The notes: a model not told the origin generated them from the letters alone. A DNA stretch of 64,000 bases from CADCVQ01 sp038260305 (GCA_038260305.1 JBBSNY010000023.1:1-64000), one strand, 5' to 3'. Shown: positions 1 through 9,343, counted from the first letter of the stretch. Made by a program: numbers and translations.

Positions 1-110
1 CCCGGCCGCCCTCCGGGCGACCGTCCGGCGCGCCGCAGCGCGACCCCGACCCGTCTTCCATACCTGACTCCATAACGCTCGACATCATCGACCTCCAGAG
101 GTCTAATCGA

Positions 111-590
111 GTGTCCGGTCAGAACCGGGTCCGCGGCACCGGCCAGGCGCCGCAGATCCGCCCGCCCGTCAGCACGCCGGTCGCCGCGCCGACGTCAGTC
201 CTGCCCGCCCCGGCGGTCTCGCCCGCCGGACGCGGGGTCTTTCCGGTCGCGGGCGCCTTCGGCTTCGGCGGCGTCGACGCGCGCTTCGGCGCCGGGCGCA
301 CCGGACACATCCACGAGGGACAGGACATCCTCGCCGCGGCCGGCACTCCAGTCGTCGCGCCGTACGCCGGCACGGTGTCGAGCACGAGCTACCAGGCGGG
401 CGGGGCTGGTGAGTATGTCGTGCTCGACGCGGTCGACGGCCGCGACTACTTCTTCGCACACTGCATCCGCCATTCGACGCTCGTCGGCGCGGGCGCGGTG
501 ATCGCCGCGGGGCAGCCGCTGTGCCAGGTCGGCCAGACCGGCGACGCCACCGGACCGCACCTTCATTTCGAGATCTGGGTCGTCGGCTGA
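111..590 (+). CDS. M23-family peptidase (LytM-like), C-terminal tail cut by in-frame stop
   Basis: 159 aa with GTG start; an AGAGG ribosome-binding site lies about 9 nt upstream. Residues about 45-158 form an M23 zinc endopeptidase domain: HEGQD supplies the first His/Asp ligands and GPHLHFE the HxH motif near the end. The family cleaves peptidoglycan cross-bridges or acts as an amidase activator. The N-terminus is proline/alanine-rich and lacks a clear signal peptide. The reading frame continues after the TGA at 588-590 with a typical family tail (GFPIDPLP, then stop at 651-653). The stop lies inside a 15-nt spaced repeat, so the gene was probably longer. All metal ligands precede the stop, so activity may survive. 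The domain call is firm; intactness is uncertain. Confidence 0.8.
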   Translation: MSGQNRVRGTGQAPQIRPPVSTPVAAPTSVLPAPAVSPAGRGVFPVAGAFGFGGVDARFGAGRTGHIHEGQDILAAAGTPVVAPYAGTVSSTSYQAGGAGEYVVLDAVDGRDYFFAHCIRHSTLVGAGAVIAAGQPLCQVGQTGDATGPHLHFEIWVVG

Positions 591-601
591 CGGGTCGTCG
601 G
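577..601. repeat. 10-bp direct repeat at 15-bp spacing carrying a stop codon
   Basis: GGGTCGTCGG occurs at 577-586 and again at 592-601. The CTGAC between them supplies an in-frame TGA to the M23 gene. Removing one 15-nt unit restores an open frame to 653, so this looks like a small tandem duplication. Confidence 0.75.
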
Positions 602-695
602 TGGCTTCCCGATCGACCCGCTGCCCGAGCTGCGCGTCTGGGCTCCCGCCTGAGCCCGAGCCCGGGTCGGCGCCGTCGATATCCTCCGGCGCCGC

Positions 696-768
696 GGCGA
701 GATAGCTCAGTTGGTAGAGCACACGACTGAAAATCGTGGTGTCCCCGGTTCGAGTCCGGGTCTCGCCA
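696..768 (+). tRNA. tRNA-Phe (GAA)
   Basis: 73-nt cloverleaf. Acceptor GGCGAGA (696-702) pairs with TCTCGCC (761-767), with discriminator A at 768. The D-arm contains AGCTCAGTTGGTAGAGC. The anticodon stem CACGA/TCGTG encloses loop CTGAAAA with anticodon GAA at 729-731. The T-arm has the GGTTCGAGTCC motif. CCA is not encoded. Confidence 0.97.
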
Positions 769-1108
769 TACATACGACAAGCGAGCACGTTCCCGCAAGA
801 CCGCGCAAGAGCGGGCAAAGGGCCTGCGCAGGATCGCGAACGATCGCGCATACGGAAACCGGAAACCGTCGATTTGCGGGCTTTCGGTCGCGGATCGGTT
901 GCATCTCCGTAGCACCGAGCGCAGGCACTTCGGTAATTCGGCTTCGACAGCGAAGACACCGCCTATTCTCCAGTGTCACGGGGAGCCGTCGCCTTCGTGT
1001 CAGCGCGCGTCAACGCATCGCCGCTGTGTACCCGCGAAGGCTTGCTGCCAGCGCCGCAAAGAGCCGGCCACGAGCACCGCGCATGGCGGCGCGACGGGCT
1101 CCTCGCGC
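769..1108. other. Intergenic stretch without recognisable gene
   Basis: Open frames here have no recognisable domains and overlap on both strands, as expected of GC-rich noncoding DNA. The minus-strand frame running through the tRNA (ARPGLEPGTPRFSV) is the usual tRNA shadow. I see no integrase or att repeat. Confidence 0.5.
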
Positions 1109-1522
1109 TTACTGGGTCGCATCCACCACCGTTAGCGGGAGCTTCAGGTGAGCCAGGCGGTGGGGCATGTCGACGTGAAACCAGCGCTGGATGGTGTGTG
1201 GGGTCTGCCACAGGATGATCTCGTCGATTGGCTCGTGGTAGATCACCGCGTCAATGACGTCCATCGGGTCATGGCGGATCGATACCGAGGCCATCACCGG
1301 GCCGCCGGCTGCCGCCTCGATCGCCGGCATCGCCTGCCCCAGCGCGCGCTCGGCCTCAGCGGCCTTGTCGCGGCGTTCGGGGTGCATCGGGTGCCACTCC
1401 GCGGGCGCGGGGTTGGGCACGACGACGCGGAACTGCACCGGACCCTGTTGTGCTCGGGCGCGCATGGCGTCCAGCAGCACGGGATCGGCGGCTGTCGGGT
1501 CGGTGAGAACGAGGACACGCAT
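1109..1522 (-). CDS. Small Usp/Rossmann-like hypothetical protein
   Basis: 137 aa from the ATG at 1522 (MRVLVLTD). An upstream in-frame extension to 1765 overlaps a pseudogene in another frame and is rejected. The alternating beta/alpha pattern (MRVLVLTD, then VQFRVVVPNPAP, EIILWQTPHTI, LPLTVVDA) suggests a single Rossmann-type alpha/beta domain like universal stress proteins, but the C-terminal Usp ATP motif GxxGxxG is absent. It lies just downstream, on the same strand, of the broken COG4705 gene and may once have shared its transcript. The function is unknown. Confidence 0.65.
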   Translation of the reverse strand: MRVLVLTDPTAADPVLLDAMRARAQQGPVQFRVVVPNPAPAEWHPMHPERRDKAAEAERALGQAMPAIEAAAGGPVMASVSIRHDPMDVIDAVIYHEPIDEIILWQTPHTIQRWFHVDMPHRLAHLKLPLTVVDATQ

Positions 1523-1638
1523 AGGCTTCTCGGAAATGGTGATGGGGTTTCTCCTGTTGGTCGGTGATTGGCTCTGCGGTAGGCATGCGAGCCCGCCGCG
1601 AACCGGCGGATCGCCTCGCAGTTCCTCCTCGCTCGGCT

Positions 1639-2060
1639 CTAGCGTGTCTGGGCGGTCTTGGTGATGCTCAGGTAGGCGGCGAGCTTGAAGATGGGCTCGG
1701 CCAGGATGATGTAGCTCGTGTTGGTCGTGCCGAAGCGCCGCGTACGGGTGGTCCTTCTGGGACATGAAGTCCCGATCGACGCTCCGAGCGGACGGTCTCA
1801 GGATGCAGCTGCCCAGAGCGCTCGGACCGCGTTGACCTTCAGGGTGAAGTGTGCACGCCGATCAGCGTGATCGCTCCGTCGCAGATCGAGATCGACAGGC
1901 CGTAACCGAGGTCGAACATCTCCGCGACGAGGTCACCCGAAGTTGTGCGGAGCGCGAACGAACGGGATCGCGAGCCCAGTGGACGGCGTCGCGACATGCG
2001 GTCACGATCGAGTAGATCGACAACGTCCGTTCGCTGCGATCGTGGTTGTCGTCACCACCG
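1639..2060 (-). pseudogene. Decayed COG4705-type membrane protein gene
   Basis: Three minus-strand stretches in different frames align in order with the better-preserved homologue at 15915-16532. About 2045-1965 reads SERTLSIYSIVTACRDA (homologue SERTLSIHTIVTRRREA). About 1955-1860 reads SGDLVAEMFDLGYGLS (homologue AGDLVAEQLALGYSLS). About 1745-1639 reads FGTTNTSYIILA to AAYLSITKTAQTR and a stop (homologue LGTTGTSALFLT to VSYLTITKKDQT). Frame changes and a missing segment between blocks show it cannot make a full protein. The family is an integral membrane protein of unknown role. Confidence 0.8.
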
Positions 2061-2350
2061 ACACTATGGTGTGCGACACATGACCACCACCTGAACACCC
2101 CGAGCAGACCGCGGTCACGCCGCGGCATTGCCCGTCAAACGAGCGCAACGGCGCCGGGCGCCGGCCGGAACGCATCAGCTCGTCGCGAGCGACAACCGCG
2201 GGCGCTCTCGCGAGTTCATGCCCTGTACCGGCAATCTCCCAGAAGAAGCACGTTGACTCGCCGACTGCCGCTCAGCGGCAGCGATCTGCCTGAAAATCCG
2301 CTCGGTCGGCGGTCGTGGCGGCTTGGACTTTCCAGTCGACGGGCACGCGG

Positions 2351-2830
2351 GTGATGGCGTGCTGGGTCAATTTTGCGAGAGCGACCGCCGGAGCACTGCT
2401 GCTGTTCGGCCTACCCCTCGCCGTCGCGGTCACCCGAATCTACCGCGACGACGAGCTGATACGCATCCAGCGCCTGGCCACCGCGGCCACCGAGGCGATC
2501 GGCCCCCGCATCGACCGCACTGACCGGCCCGAGCTCCCAGGTGGCGCAGCCACGACCGTGGGCCTCTACGACTGCAACGGGCGCCGCGCCGCAGGACGAG
2601 GCCCCGTCCTGGCAGACGCGGGGGTCCGACACGCACTGAGGAGTCGCGTAGGCCAGTCGACCGACGGTGGCCGCCTCATCGTCGCCGTCGCCGTCGCTCG
2701 CAGCGAGCATGTGATCGGCGTCAATCGCGCCGATCGCAGCAACGCCGCAGTACACAGGCGGTGCGGTCAGCTTGGCTGATCATGCTCGCCATCGCTGCCG
2801 GGTCCTCGCAATGGCCACCGCGCTAGACGA
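2351..2830 (+). pseudogene. Remnant of a two-component sensor histidine kinase (sensor part only)
   Basis: The frame from GTG 2351 encodes a hydrophobic N-terminal segment (GALLLFGLPLAVAVTRIYR) and an extracytoplasmic stretch of a kind common in actinobacterial histidine kinases (ELIRIQRLATAATEAI, later TTVGLYDCNGRRAAG and GGRLIVAVAVARSEHVIG). After about 2745 the second membrane segment (AWLIMLAIAAG) is found only after a frame change and soon meets a stop. HAMP, HisKA and ATPase domains are missing. The neighbouring COG4705 remnant suggests a whole locus has decayed. Confidence 0.6.
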
Positions 2831-3279
2831 CGAGCCGCCGCCCGCGGCGCATCAGCCGCTTCGCGGTGCACGCGGGCATCTTCGACACCACGCGACGGAT
2901 CTTCATGACGGCCGTACGCATCGCGTGCGCCAGGTGGCGGCGTTCCTGCTGGCGCGGCCTGCGGCGCGACCGGCGCGCTCAGCCAAGGCCGTGGCTGGTC
3001 GCCGCATCGTGCCATTGAGCGCCCGCACGTGCGCGATTCGCGGCTCGTGACGCGGGGCCCGCGAGGAGCTCGACGACGAACGGTCCCGGAATACCGCTGA
3101 TCATCGGGCCGGACGAGCGGCCGCGACTGCTATCGCGTCGTCAGGACAAGTTGACGTGTTCGCCCGATCAGCCGCGTCAGCCGCCGCCAACCCGCTGCCA
3201 GGAACGCCCACCCCGAGGCGGCGCCGGCTGACGTCGAGGCTGCGCACGGGTGGCGCCAGGCGGCGTAGTGTCGGCGCGC
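2831..3279. other. Noncoding/degenerate stretch
   Basis: About 450 bp between the kinase remnant and the phosphoesterase gene. Overlapping open frames are low-complexity Arg/Ala-rich and match no family I know. Some of it may be the eroded remainder of the kinase. Confidence 0.4.
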
Positions 3280-4278
3280 ATGCGGTTCGCCTCGTACCTC
3301 GCGCTTCTCGCAGTCGCTGGCATGCTCGCCGCCTGCTCGGCCTCGACGCCAACCGCCAAGCATGCGCAGCCCGCGGCCGAGTCGTTGACCACGCCGGTTG
3401 CGAGCATCGCCGCGGTCGGCTCCCGCAAGGTCGTGCTGATCGTTGGGGAGAACACGAGCGCCAGCCAGATCACGGCTGACCATGCTCCCTACCTCGTCAA
3501 CACGCTCAAGCCACGAGCGGCGTGGCTGAGCAGCTACCACTCGTTTACGAAGTCAAGCTCGCTGGGCCAGTACATCGCGATGACGTCGGGGCAGTTCACC
3601 CCATGCGAGGCCAACAACGACCTGCCCGACAAGTGCCATCAGGCGATCGACAACGTCTTCGAGCAGTTGCAGCGCAGCGGGCGGACGTGGCTCGAGTTCA
3701 ACGAGAGCGCCGCCAACGCGTGCGACATCGTCGACCACGGCGCCGCCTGGTCAAAGAACATCTACTCCGCCCACCACAACCCCGCGCTCTACTACACGGG
3801 GCTGCATGGCAACGTCTATGACGAGGCGGTCGCGCCCCGCGCTGCATGCCGCGAGCGCAACCTGCCGACCGGCAGCACCGCCCCCAACGACACCAGTGCG
3901 CTGGACGCCGCGCTCAGCGCCGGGCAGCTCGCCGACCTCGACGTCATCCTCCCCAACGACTGCGAGAACGGCCACGACCCGTGCGTGACCAAGGACCCGG
4001 TTCGCCAGTTCGACGACTTCCTCGCGCGCGAGGTCCCGAAGATCCAGGCCTCGCCGGCATACGCCGCGGGCAGCACGATCCTGATCACCTGGGACGAGGG
4101 CGCCGACAAGCCTCTGGACCCCGGCAACCCGCTGCTCGTGGCGATCGGTTCGAAGATCAAGAGGGGCGTCGTCAGCCGCGGCTTCTACAACCACTACTCG
4201 CTGCTTCGCACGATCGAGGATCAGTTCGCGCTGCCGCATCTCGCGCACGCCAGGACCGCGCGGCCTTTGCCCATTTGA
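3280..4278 (+). CDS. Phosphoesterase-family lipoprotein (acid phosphatase/phospholipase C-like)
   Basis: 332 aa from the ATG at 3280, preferred over upstream GTGs because it starts the signal peptide directly. A lipoprotein signal MRFASYLALLAVAGMLAAC ends in lipobox LAAC, so the protein is probably anchored outside the membrane. The rest fits the phosphoesterase family (PF04185): KVVLIVGENTS with an active-site-like Glu-Asn, FTKSSSLGQYIAMTSGQ, the DVILPNDCENGHD segment, and TILITWDEG near the C-terminus. Such enzymes hydrolyse phosphate esters or phospholipids. Cysteines around FTPCEANNDLPDKC and NDCENGHDPC may form disulfides. The fold is confident; the substrate is unknown. Confidence 0.85.
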   Translation: MRFASYLALLAVAGMLAACSASTPTAKHAQPAAESLTTPVASIAAVGSRKVVLIVGENTSASQITADHAPYLVNTLKPRAAWLSSYHSFTKSSSLGQYIAMTSGQFTPCEANNDLPDKCHQAIDNVFEQLQRSGRTWLEFNESAANACDIVDHGAAWSKNIYSAHHNPALYYTGLHGNVYDEAVAPRAACRERNLPTGSTAPNDTSALDAALSAGQLADLDVILPNDCENGHDPCVTKDPVRQFDDFLAREVPKIQASPAYAAGSTILITWDEGADKPLDPGNPLLVAIGSKIKRGVVSRGFYNHYSLLRTIEDQFALPHLAHARTARPLPI

Positions 4279-4342
4279 CGCAGCGCAAATCCCCTCGCCC
4301 GCCTCAAGCCCCGTTGTTCTCGGTCGCCTCGCGCGCGGCGCA

Positions 4343-4528
4343 CTAGCCCGCCTCGTGCGTGGCGGTCTCGTTGGGCCCGTGCGTGGTGGTGCTGCTCGAC
4401 GGGGCCGCCGTGGTGGTCGGGCTACTCGTGGCGGCGCCGGCGTTCAGCAGGCCTCCGCCGAGCGCCCCGCCGGCGATCAGGCATCCTGCGGTGGCGGCGA
4501 TGGCCCCCGCACGTTTCGCGTGTCGCAA
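4343..4528 (-). CDS. Small secreted Thr/Ser-rich hypothetical protein
   Basis: 61 aa. TTG start at 4528 supported by a GAGGAG ribosome-binding site 6-7 nt upstream. The N-terminus is basic, then a hydrophobic segment (AGAIAATAGCLIAGGALGGGLL) like a signal peptide or single membrane anchor, then a Thr/Ser/Pro-rich tail ending NETATHEAG. No family recognised. It converges with the phosphoesterase gene. Confidence 0.6.
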   Translation of the reverse strand: MRHAKRAGAIAATAGCLIAGGALGGGLLNAGAATSSPTTTAAPSSSTTTHGPNETATHEAG

Positions 4529-4983
4529 CTCGTCCTCCTCTGGTTGACCTCAGCGCAAGTGCGCCCGAGCAGCCCACCATCGGCGGCTGAGATCCGAGTG
4601 AGATCGGGCTGAGATGTTGCTGGGACCGAGCGGCAGACACCGCGGCCGTTACGCGGCGGTGGGCCGCGACGGCGACCCGCCGGCCACGGGTGTGGCTATG
4701 GGTGGATGACCGCGCTGGACTGCACCGGCAGCACGGCGGCGGGACGCCGGCGGCGTGGACGGTGCAGTCAGGCGTCGTTCAGGCCCGTCTGGTTGACTGG
4801 CCGGGTGGACGCCCTGGGGCTCAGAGCGGCATCGTCCCCAGCCGCGAGCAACGGGCCGCGCGCGCTCACCCACGTGCCATCGGCTCGCTGATGAGCGCCG
4901 GGATCGGCGACCCGCGCATCGCCTGGCAGACCCTTCTGGACCGCGCCGAGTCCCCCCGCGGCGGCGTTCGAGGCGGACGCCTG

Positions 4984-6567
4984 ATGGATCTCGGGAGCGC
5001 CCCGCTCCTCGCCCTCGCGCTCGCGGCGACGTGGCTCGTCGTCAACCCGCGGTCCCCCGATCTCGCGGCCCAGGTCTATCGCGTGGACCTCTTCCGCCGG
5101 GTCGGCTTCTCGCTGTGGGACAACAACTGGTATGGCGGGCACCACCTCCCCGGCTACAGTCTCGTCTTCCCACCGCTGGCCACGCTCGTCGGCCTCCGCG
5201 TCCTGGGGGCCACTGCGGTCGTCGTTTCCAGCGCGCTCTTCGCCCGGCTGGCGTCGCGGCACTTCGGGCCAGGGATCAGGGTCGCGGCCGCGTTGTTCGC
5301 GGTCGGCGCCTGCGGGGACCTGTGGATCGGCCGGCTGACGTTCGCCCTCGGCGTCAGCGTCGGACTCGCCGCGATCCTCGCCCAGACGAAGGACCGTCGC
5401 GTGGCCGCCGCCGTGCTCGGCGTGGTGTGCGCCGCGACGAGCCCGGTGGCCGGGCTGTTCCTCGTACTGGCAGCCGTCGCCCAGGGGATCGCCGGGCGGG
5501 CCGCGCGCCCGGTCGCCGGCCTCACGCTCGCGCCGCTCGCCGTCGTGCTCGCCCTAACGGCGCTATTCCCCGAAGGCGGGGTGCAGCCCTTCGCCGCCTC
5601 GTCGTTCGCCGCCGCGTTCGGCGTCAGCGTCGCGTTCGTCCTCCTCATGCCCCGCACGCAGCGGGCCCTCCGGGTCGGAGGGGTGTTGTACGTCGCGGCA
5701 GTCGTGCTCTCACTCGTCGCGGTGACGCCCATGGGCAGCAACGTCGTCCGGCTCGGCGTCCTCTTCGCCGGACCGCTCGTGCTGTGCTCGCTGACGGCCT
5801 TCGCCCGCGGGCGCCTGACCACGGCGGCCACCCTCGCGATCATCACGGCGGGAATCGCGTCCACGGCCTGGACCGTCAACGGGCCGCTCACCCAGTCGCT
5901 GCGCGCAAGCAACGATCCGTCGGTCCGTGCCGCCTTCTACCGCCCCGTCAAGCGCTTCCTCGCCCGCGTCGGGACCGGCCCCGCGCGCGTCGAGGTCCCA
6001 TTCAGCCAGGCCCACTGGGAAAGCGCGTATCTCGCCGACAGCGTCCCGCTCGCCCGCGGCTGGGAACGTCAGCTCGACGTCAAGTACAACGCGATCTTCG
6101 ACGGCGCGCTGACCGCCGCCGCCTACCGCCACTGGCTCGTCGCCAACGCCGTCCGCTACGTCGCGCTGTCCGACGCGCCCCTGGACGGGTCAAGCATCCG
6201 GGAGGCCACACTGATCCGCGGCGGCCTACCGTTCCTGCGCCCGGTGCTGCGCAGCACCCACTGGCGCGTGTACGCCGTCGCCGGGCACGAGCCGCTGGCC
6301 AGCGGACCCGGCCACCTCACGCTGCTCGCGCACGACCACTTCGCTCTGCGTGCCGCCGCGCCGGGGCGCTTCGTCGTCCGGGTCCGCTACACGCCGTACT
6401 GGTCTGTGACCGCCGGCGCCGCATGCGTCACCCACACGCGCCGGGGCTGGACGGCCGTCACCGCCACAGCCCCCGGGGGGGTCGTCGTCGCCGCCCGCTG
6501 GTCCGTCCAGGCCGCCCTGCGCGCTGACCGCCACTGCCCCGCGCCACCGAACTCACCGGCGCCCTAG
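4984..6567 (+). CDS. Polytopic membrane protein, possible glycosyltransferase-like
   Basis: 527 aa from the ATG at 4984. The frame opens further upstream (ATG 4891, GTG earlier), but that part has no membrane segments and low-complexity composition. About 9-10 hydrophobic helices fill residues 1-300. The first outside loop holds WDNNWYGGHHLPGYS, a layout seen in integral-membrane glycosyltransferase-like proteins of related actinobacteria. The last about 200 residues form a soluble, probably extracytoplasmic domain (WERQLDVKYN, VVRVRYTPYWSV). Function unknown. Start uncertain. Confidence 0.7.
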   Translation: MDLGSAPLLALALAATWLVVNPRSPDLAAQVYRVDLFRRVGFSLWDNNWYGGHHLPGYSLVFPPLATLVGLRVLGATAVVVSSALFARLASRHFGPGIRVAAALFAVGACGDLWIGRLTFALGVSVGLAAILAQTKDRRVAAAVLGVVCAATSPVAGLFLVLAAVAQGIAGRAARPVAGLTLAPLAVVLALTALFPEGGVQPFAASSFAAAFGVSVAFVLLMPRTQRALRVGGVLYVAAVVLSLVAVTPMGSNVVRLGVLFAGPLVLCSLTAFARGRLTTAATLAIITAGIASTAWTVNGPLTQSLRASNDPSVRAAFYRPVKRFLARVGTGPARVEVPFSQAHWESAYLADSVPLARGWERQLDVKYNAIFDGALTAAAYRHWLVANAVRYVALSDAPLDGSSIREATLIRGGLPFLRPVLRSTHWRVYAVAGHEPLASGPGHLTLLAHDHFALRAAAPGRFVVRVRYTPYWSVTAGAACVTHTRRGWTAVTATAPGGVVVAARWSVQAALRADRHCPAPPNSPAP

Positions 6568-6844
6568 CCGGTACAACACGAGGACGAAGATCGCGAACAG
6601 CACGCCCACGGGATCGACGATCACATCGGGCACGTCTCACAGCATCCCCTTGAACACCTGAGAGCGGCCTGAACACGTCACCGGCCCGCCCGCGCCCCAC
6701 CTCGCACCCGATCGTCCCGGACGAGTTCATCGCGCTCGCGCCGATCCGATAGTCGCGCCTCCGACCAGGACACCGGCGTGGAGGCACCGAAGCTCAAGAT
6801 GGTCGAGCTCGTCATGGTGCCTGCCCGCCGACGCCGTCTACCAG

Positions 6845-8248
6845 GTGGCCTGCGCTGAGATCGCGGCTGTGTTAGCTCGTGCCAACACGACGCTCATACC
6901 TCCCAACGTCGGCCGCGATAGAGACCAGGTCGTGGCGAACCGCGTGGCGCAGGCGTACCGCTGGATCCGCGCCAAGTTCGCCGACGTCGTCGCGCTGTGC
7001 GTCGGCATCGTCCTGTGGCTGCGCCGGCGCTCATCAGGAGCGCGAGTCGCCCGTCCTGCGCGCCGCCGGCGCCCGAATGCGCTTGTCTCGATCTTCGTCG
7101 TCCTCGCCGGGCTGGCTCTGCTCGTGACGCTGGCGGCCGGCCGCCAGACGGGCCATACCGCAACGACCTCGCCCAAGCCGGCGCGCACCGCTGCAGCGCA
7201 GCGGGCCGGCTCGGCAGCTCAGGCGCGCAGGATCCCGCCGCTGCTTGACCGCAACGACGTCTACGCCGCGGACGGCCCCGGGCAACTCGTCCGCGCGACG
7301 CGCGGTGTGCCCGCGCGCGTCTACGTACCGAACTCGCAGTCAGCGACGGTGGACGTCATCGACCAGGCGAGCGGGAAGATCGTGCGCCGCATCCCGGTCG
7401 GCCGGCTGCCCCAGCATGTAACGCCCTCGTGGGACCTGGAGACGCTGTGGGTCACCAACGACTATGGCAACAGCGTCACGCCGATCGATCCACGTACGTC
7501 GCGGGCGGGGCGGCCGATCCCTGTCGCTGACCCCTACAACCTGTACTTCACGGCCGACGGGCGACGTGCGATCGTCGTCGCCGAGGCGCTCAAGCGCCTG
7601 GACTTCCGCGAGCCGCACACGATGCGTCTGCGCCATTCCCTGAAGGTGCCGACGTGCCCGGGTGTCGACCACATGGACTACACCGCCGACGGCACACGCG
7701 CGCTCGTCTCCTGCGAGTTCGGCGGGTGCGTGATCGAGCTCGACCTGCGTCGCGAGCGCGTCGTGCGGACGATCCGGCTGAAGACCGCAGCGATGCCTCA
7801 GGACGTCAAGCTGTCACCTGATGGACGCACGTTCTACGTCGCCGACATGGCGAACGGCGGCGTGTGGCTGCTCGACGCGCACACGTTTCGCAAGATCCGC
7901 TTCCAGCCGACCGGCAAGGGCGCGCACGGCCTCTATCCCAGCCGCGACCACCGCACGCTATACGTCTCGAACCGCGGCGAGGGCTCGATCAGCTTGATCT
8001 CCTTTCGCACGGGCAAGGCGGTTCGCAAGTGGCGGCTCCCCGGCGGCGGGTCGCCCGACATGGGCGGCGTGTCATCGGACGGCCGCGTGCTGTGGCTCAC
8101 CGGCCGCTACAACAGCGAGGTCTACGCGATCTCGACGCGCAGCGGACGGCTGCTGCGCCGCATCCCCGTCGAGTCGGGACCCCACGGGATGGCCGTCTGG
8201 CCCCAACCGGGGCGCTACTCGATCGGGCACACCGGCATCCTGCGGTGA
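6845..8248 (+). CDS. Membrane-anchored YVTN/YncE-type beta-propeller protein
   Basis: 467 aa with GTG at 6845; a GTG at 6932 in the same frame is an alternative and the N-terminal 30 residues look atypical. A membrane segment (SIFVVLAGLALLVTLAAG, about residues 82-99) follows an Arg-rich stretch. The outside part carries repeated propeller blades: ARVYVPNSQSATVDVID, TLWVTNDYGNSVTPID, GRTFYVADMANGGVWLLD, RTLYVSNRGEGSISLIS and RVLWLTGRYNSEVYAIS. Such proteins bind ligands or act as surface scaffolds; none of the blades shows enzyme motifs. Converges with the esterase gene. Confidence 0.82.
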   Translation: MACAEIAAVLARANTTLIPPNVGRDRDQVVANRVAQAYRWIRAKFADVVALCVGIVLWLRRRSSGARVARPARRRRPNALVSIFVVLAGLALLVTLAAGRQTGHTATTSPKPARTAAAQRAGSAAQARRIPPLLDRNDVYAADGPGQLVRATRGVPARVYVPNSQSATVDVIDQASGKIVRRIPVGRLPQHVTPSWDLETLWVTNDYGNSVTPIDPRTSRAGRPIPVADPYNLYFTADGRRAIVVAEALKRLDFREPHTMRLRHSLKVPTCPGVDHMDYTADGTRALVSCEFGGCVIELDLRRERVVRTIRLKTAAMPQDVKLSPDGRTFYVADMANGGVWLLDAHTFRKIRFQPTGKGAHGLYPSRDHRTLYVSNRGEGSISLISFRTGKAVRKWRLPGGGSPDMGGVSSDGRVLWLTGRYNSEVYAISTRSGRLLRRIPVESGPHGMAVWPQPGRYSIGHTGILR

Positions 8249-8356
8249 TCGGAAGGAGGCGTCCGAGGCTGCACCCACCCCGGCCCGTGCTGATCTGCCA
8301 CGCAGCAACTCCCAGGTTGTGCTCAGAATGATCGTCCGCGCGCGCCGCGGCTGCGC

Positions 8357-9343
8357 TCAGGACGTCGGCCGCGGCGGCAGCCGCGACAGAAACGACCACG
8401 TCTGGCGCGCCGCAGACAGCGTGCTCGCCGGCCCCGGATCGGGCGGGGTGGCACCGGGCCACTGGTGCCTGCCGCCGAGCACCTTGATGTGGGCGACGCG
8501 GGTTCCGTCGGCACAGCCGGACCAGTCCATACGCAGGGTCCGCGGCGCGACGGTCTGGGGTGTGTTGACGGTGGCGCAGCGGTCGCGCGCGGCCCAAGCG
8601 TCGACCCACGGAAGCACCGCCCCGATCCGGCCGTTGCGCGGATCGCCGGTATACGGGACGACTGGATCGGCCGAGCCATGGATCTCGAGCACGGAGACCG
8701 GGCGGGCCGGGGTGCAGATGGGCAGTCGGGAGAAGCCGCCCGCGACGATGACGACGCCGGCGATGCGGTCTGACAGCTCGCAGGCCAGTCGCGCCGTCAG
8801 GGCTCCACCGTTCGAAACGCCGACGGCGAACACGCGGGCGGGATCGATGCACGCGACCGTCGCGACCTGATTGATCAGCGCCGCGACGAAGCCGACGTCG
8901 TCTGGCGCGCTCGAAACGTCGAGGTTCCAGACGTGAGTCGGGGTCGCAGCGCTCGGAAACACGGCCACGAAGCCGTCTCGGTCGGCCGCGTGGCCCAATC
9001 CGGAGTAGCGCTCCATGAACGTGCCGTCGCCGCCGGCGCCGTGCAAGGCCACGACCAGCGTCGCCGGGCGGTGGGCCGCCCGCGCGGGGACGCGGACGAG
9101 CGCGGCGCGATCACCGTCGGGGGTCCTCGCGTGCAACGTGAACTGCACGGTCGACTGCCTGCGTGGCCGGTTCGCTTTGCAGCCGGCGACCGGCAGCGGC
9201 GAGCTGACGCGTTGCGGCGGGACGTCGTTGGGAGCGGCGTCGCTCGTGCCACCAAGGCCGGTCAGGCCGACGAGGACCACGGTCGTCACGAGCAGCGCGG
9301 CGAACGAGCGATTCGCCCGCCGGGCGGCCTTGGCACGGATCAT
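8357..9343 (-). CDS. Secreted PHB depolymerase/LpqC-like esterase
   Basis: 328 aa with an N-terminal signal peptide or anchor (SFAALLVTTVVLVGLTGLG). An alpha/beta-hydrolase of the polyhydroxybutyrate depolymerase/feruloyl-esterase type. LVVALHGAGGDG is the oxyanion region, FAVGVSNGGALT is the nucleophile elbow (Ser in GVSNGG), HGSADPVVPY gives the catalytic Asp and GGRHQWPG the His. It probably hydrolyses polyesters or phenolic esters outside the cell; substrate cannot be told from sequence. Divergent from the methyltransferase at 9475. Confidence 0.87.
   Translation of the reverse strand: MIRAKAARRANRSFAALLVTTVVLVGLTGLGGTSDAAPNDVPPQRVSSPLPVAGCKANRPRRQSTVQFTLHARTPDGDRAALVRVPARAAHRPATLVVALHGAGGDGTFMERYSGLGHAADRDGFVAVFPSAATPTHVWNLDVSSAPDDVGFVAALINQVATVACIDPARVFAVGVSNGGALTARLACELSDRIAGVVIVAGGFSRLPICTPARPVSVLEIHGSADPVVPYTGDPRNGRIGAVLPWVDAWAARDRCATVNTPQTVAPRTLRMDWSGCADGTRVAHIKVLGGRHQWPGATPPDPGPASTLSAARQTWSFLSRLPPRPTS

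Noticed and set aside
707..979. Minus-strand ORF ending ARPGLEPGTPRFSV
   Set aside because: It is the translation of the tRNA-Phe gene, a well-known false ORF; the upstream part has no family.
769..1108. Integrated element at tRNA-Phe
   Set aside because: No integrase gene and no second copy of the tRNA 3' end found by eye in the following 20 kb; a systematic search would be needed to exclude it.
1523..1765. N-terminal extension of the Usp-like ORF to 1765
   Set aside because: This stretch is coded by the COG4705 remnant in another frame; composition of the extension is Arg/His-rich and non-natural.
6557..6640. Minus-strand micro-ORF with one hydrophobic helix (VDPVGVLFAIFVLVLYRLG)
   Set aside because: Only about 26 codons, overlaps the end of a real gene, no clear ribosome-binding site.
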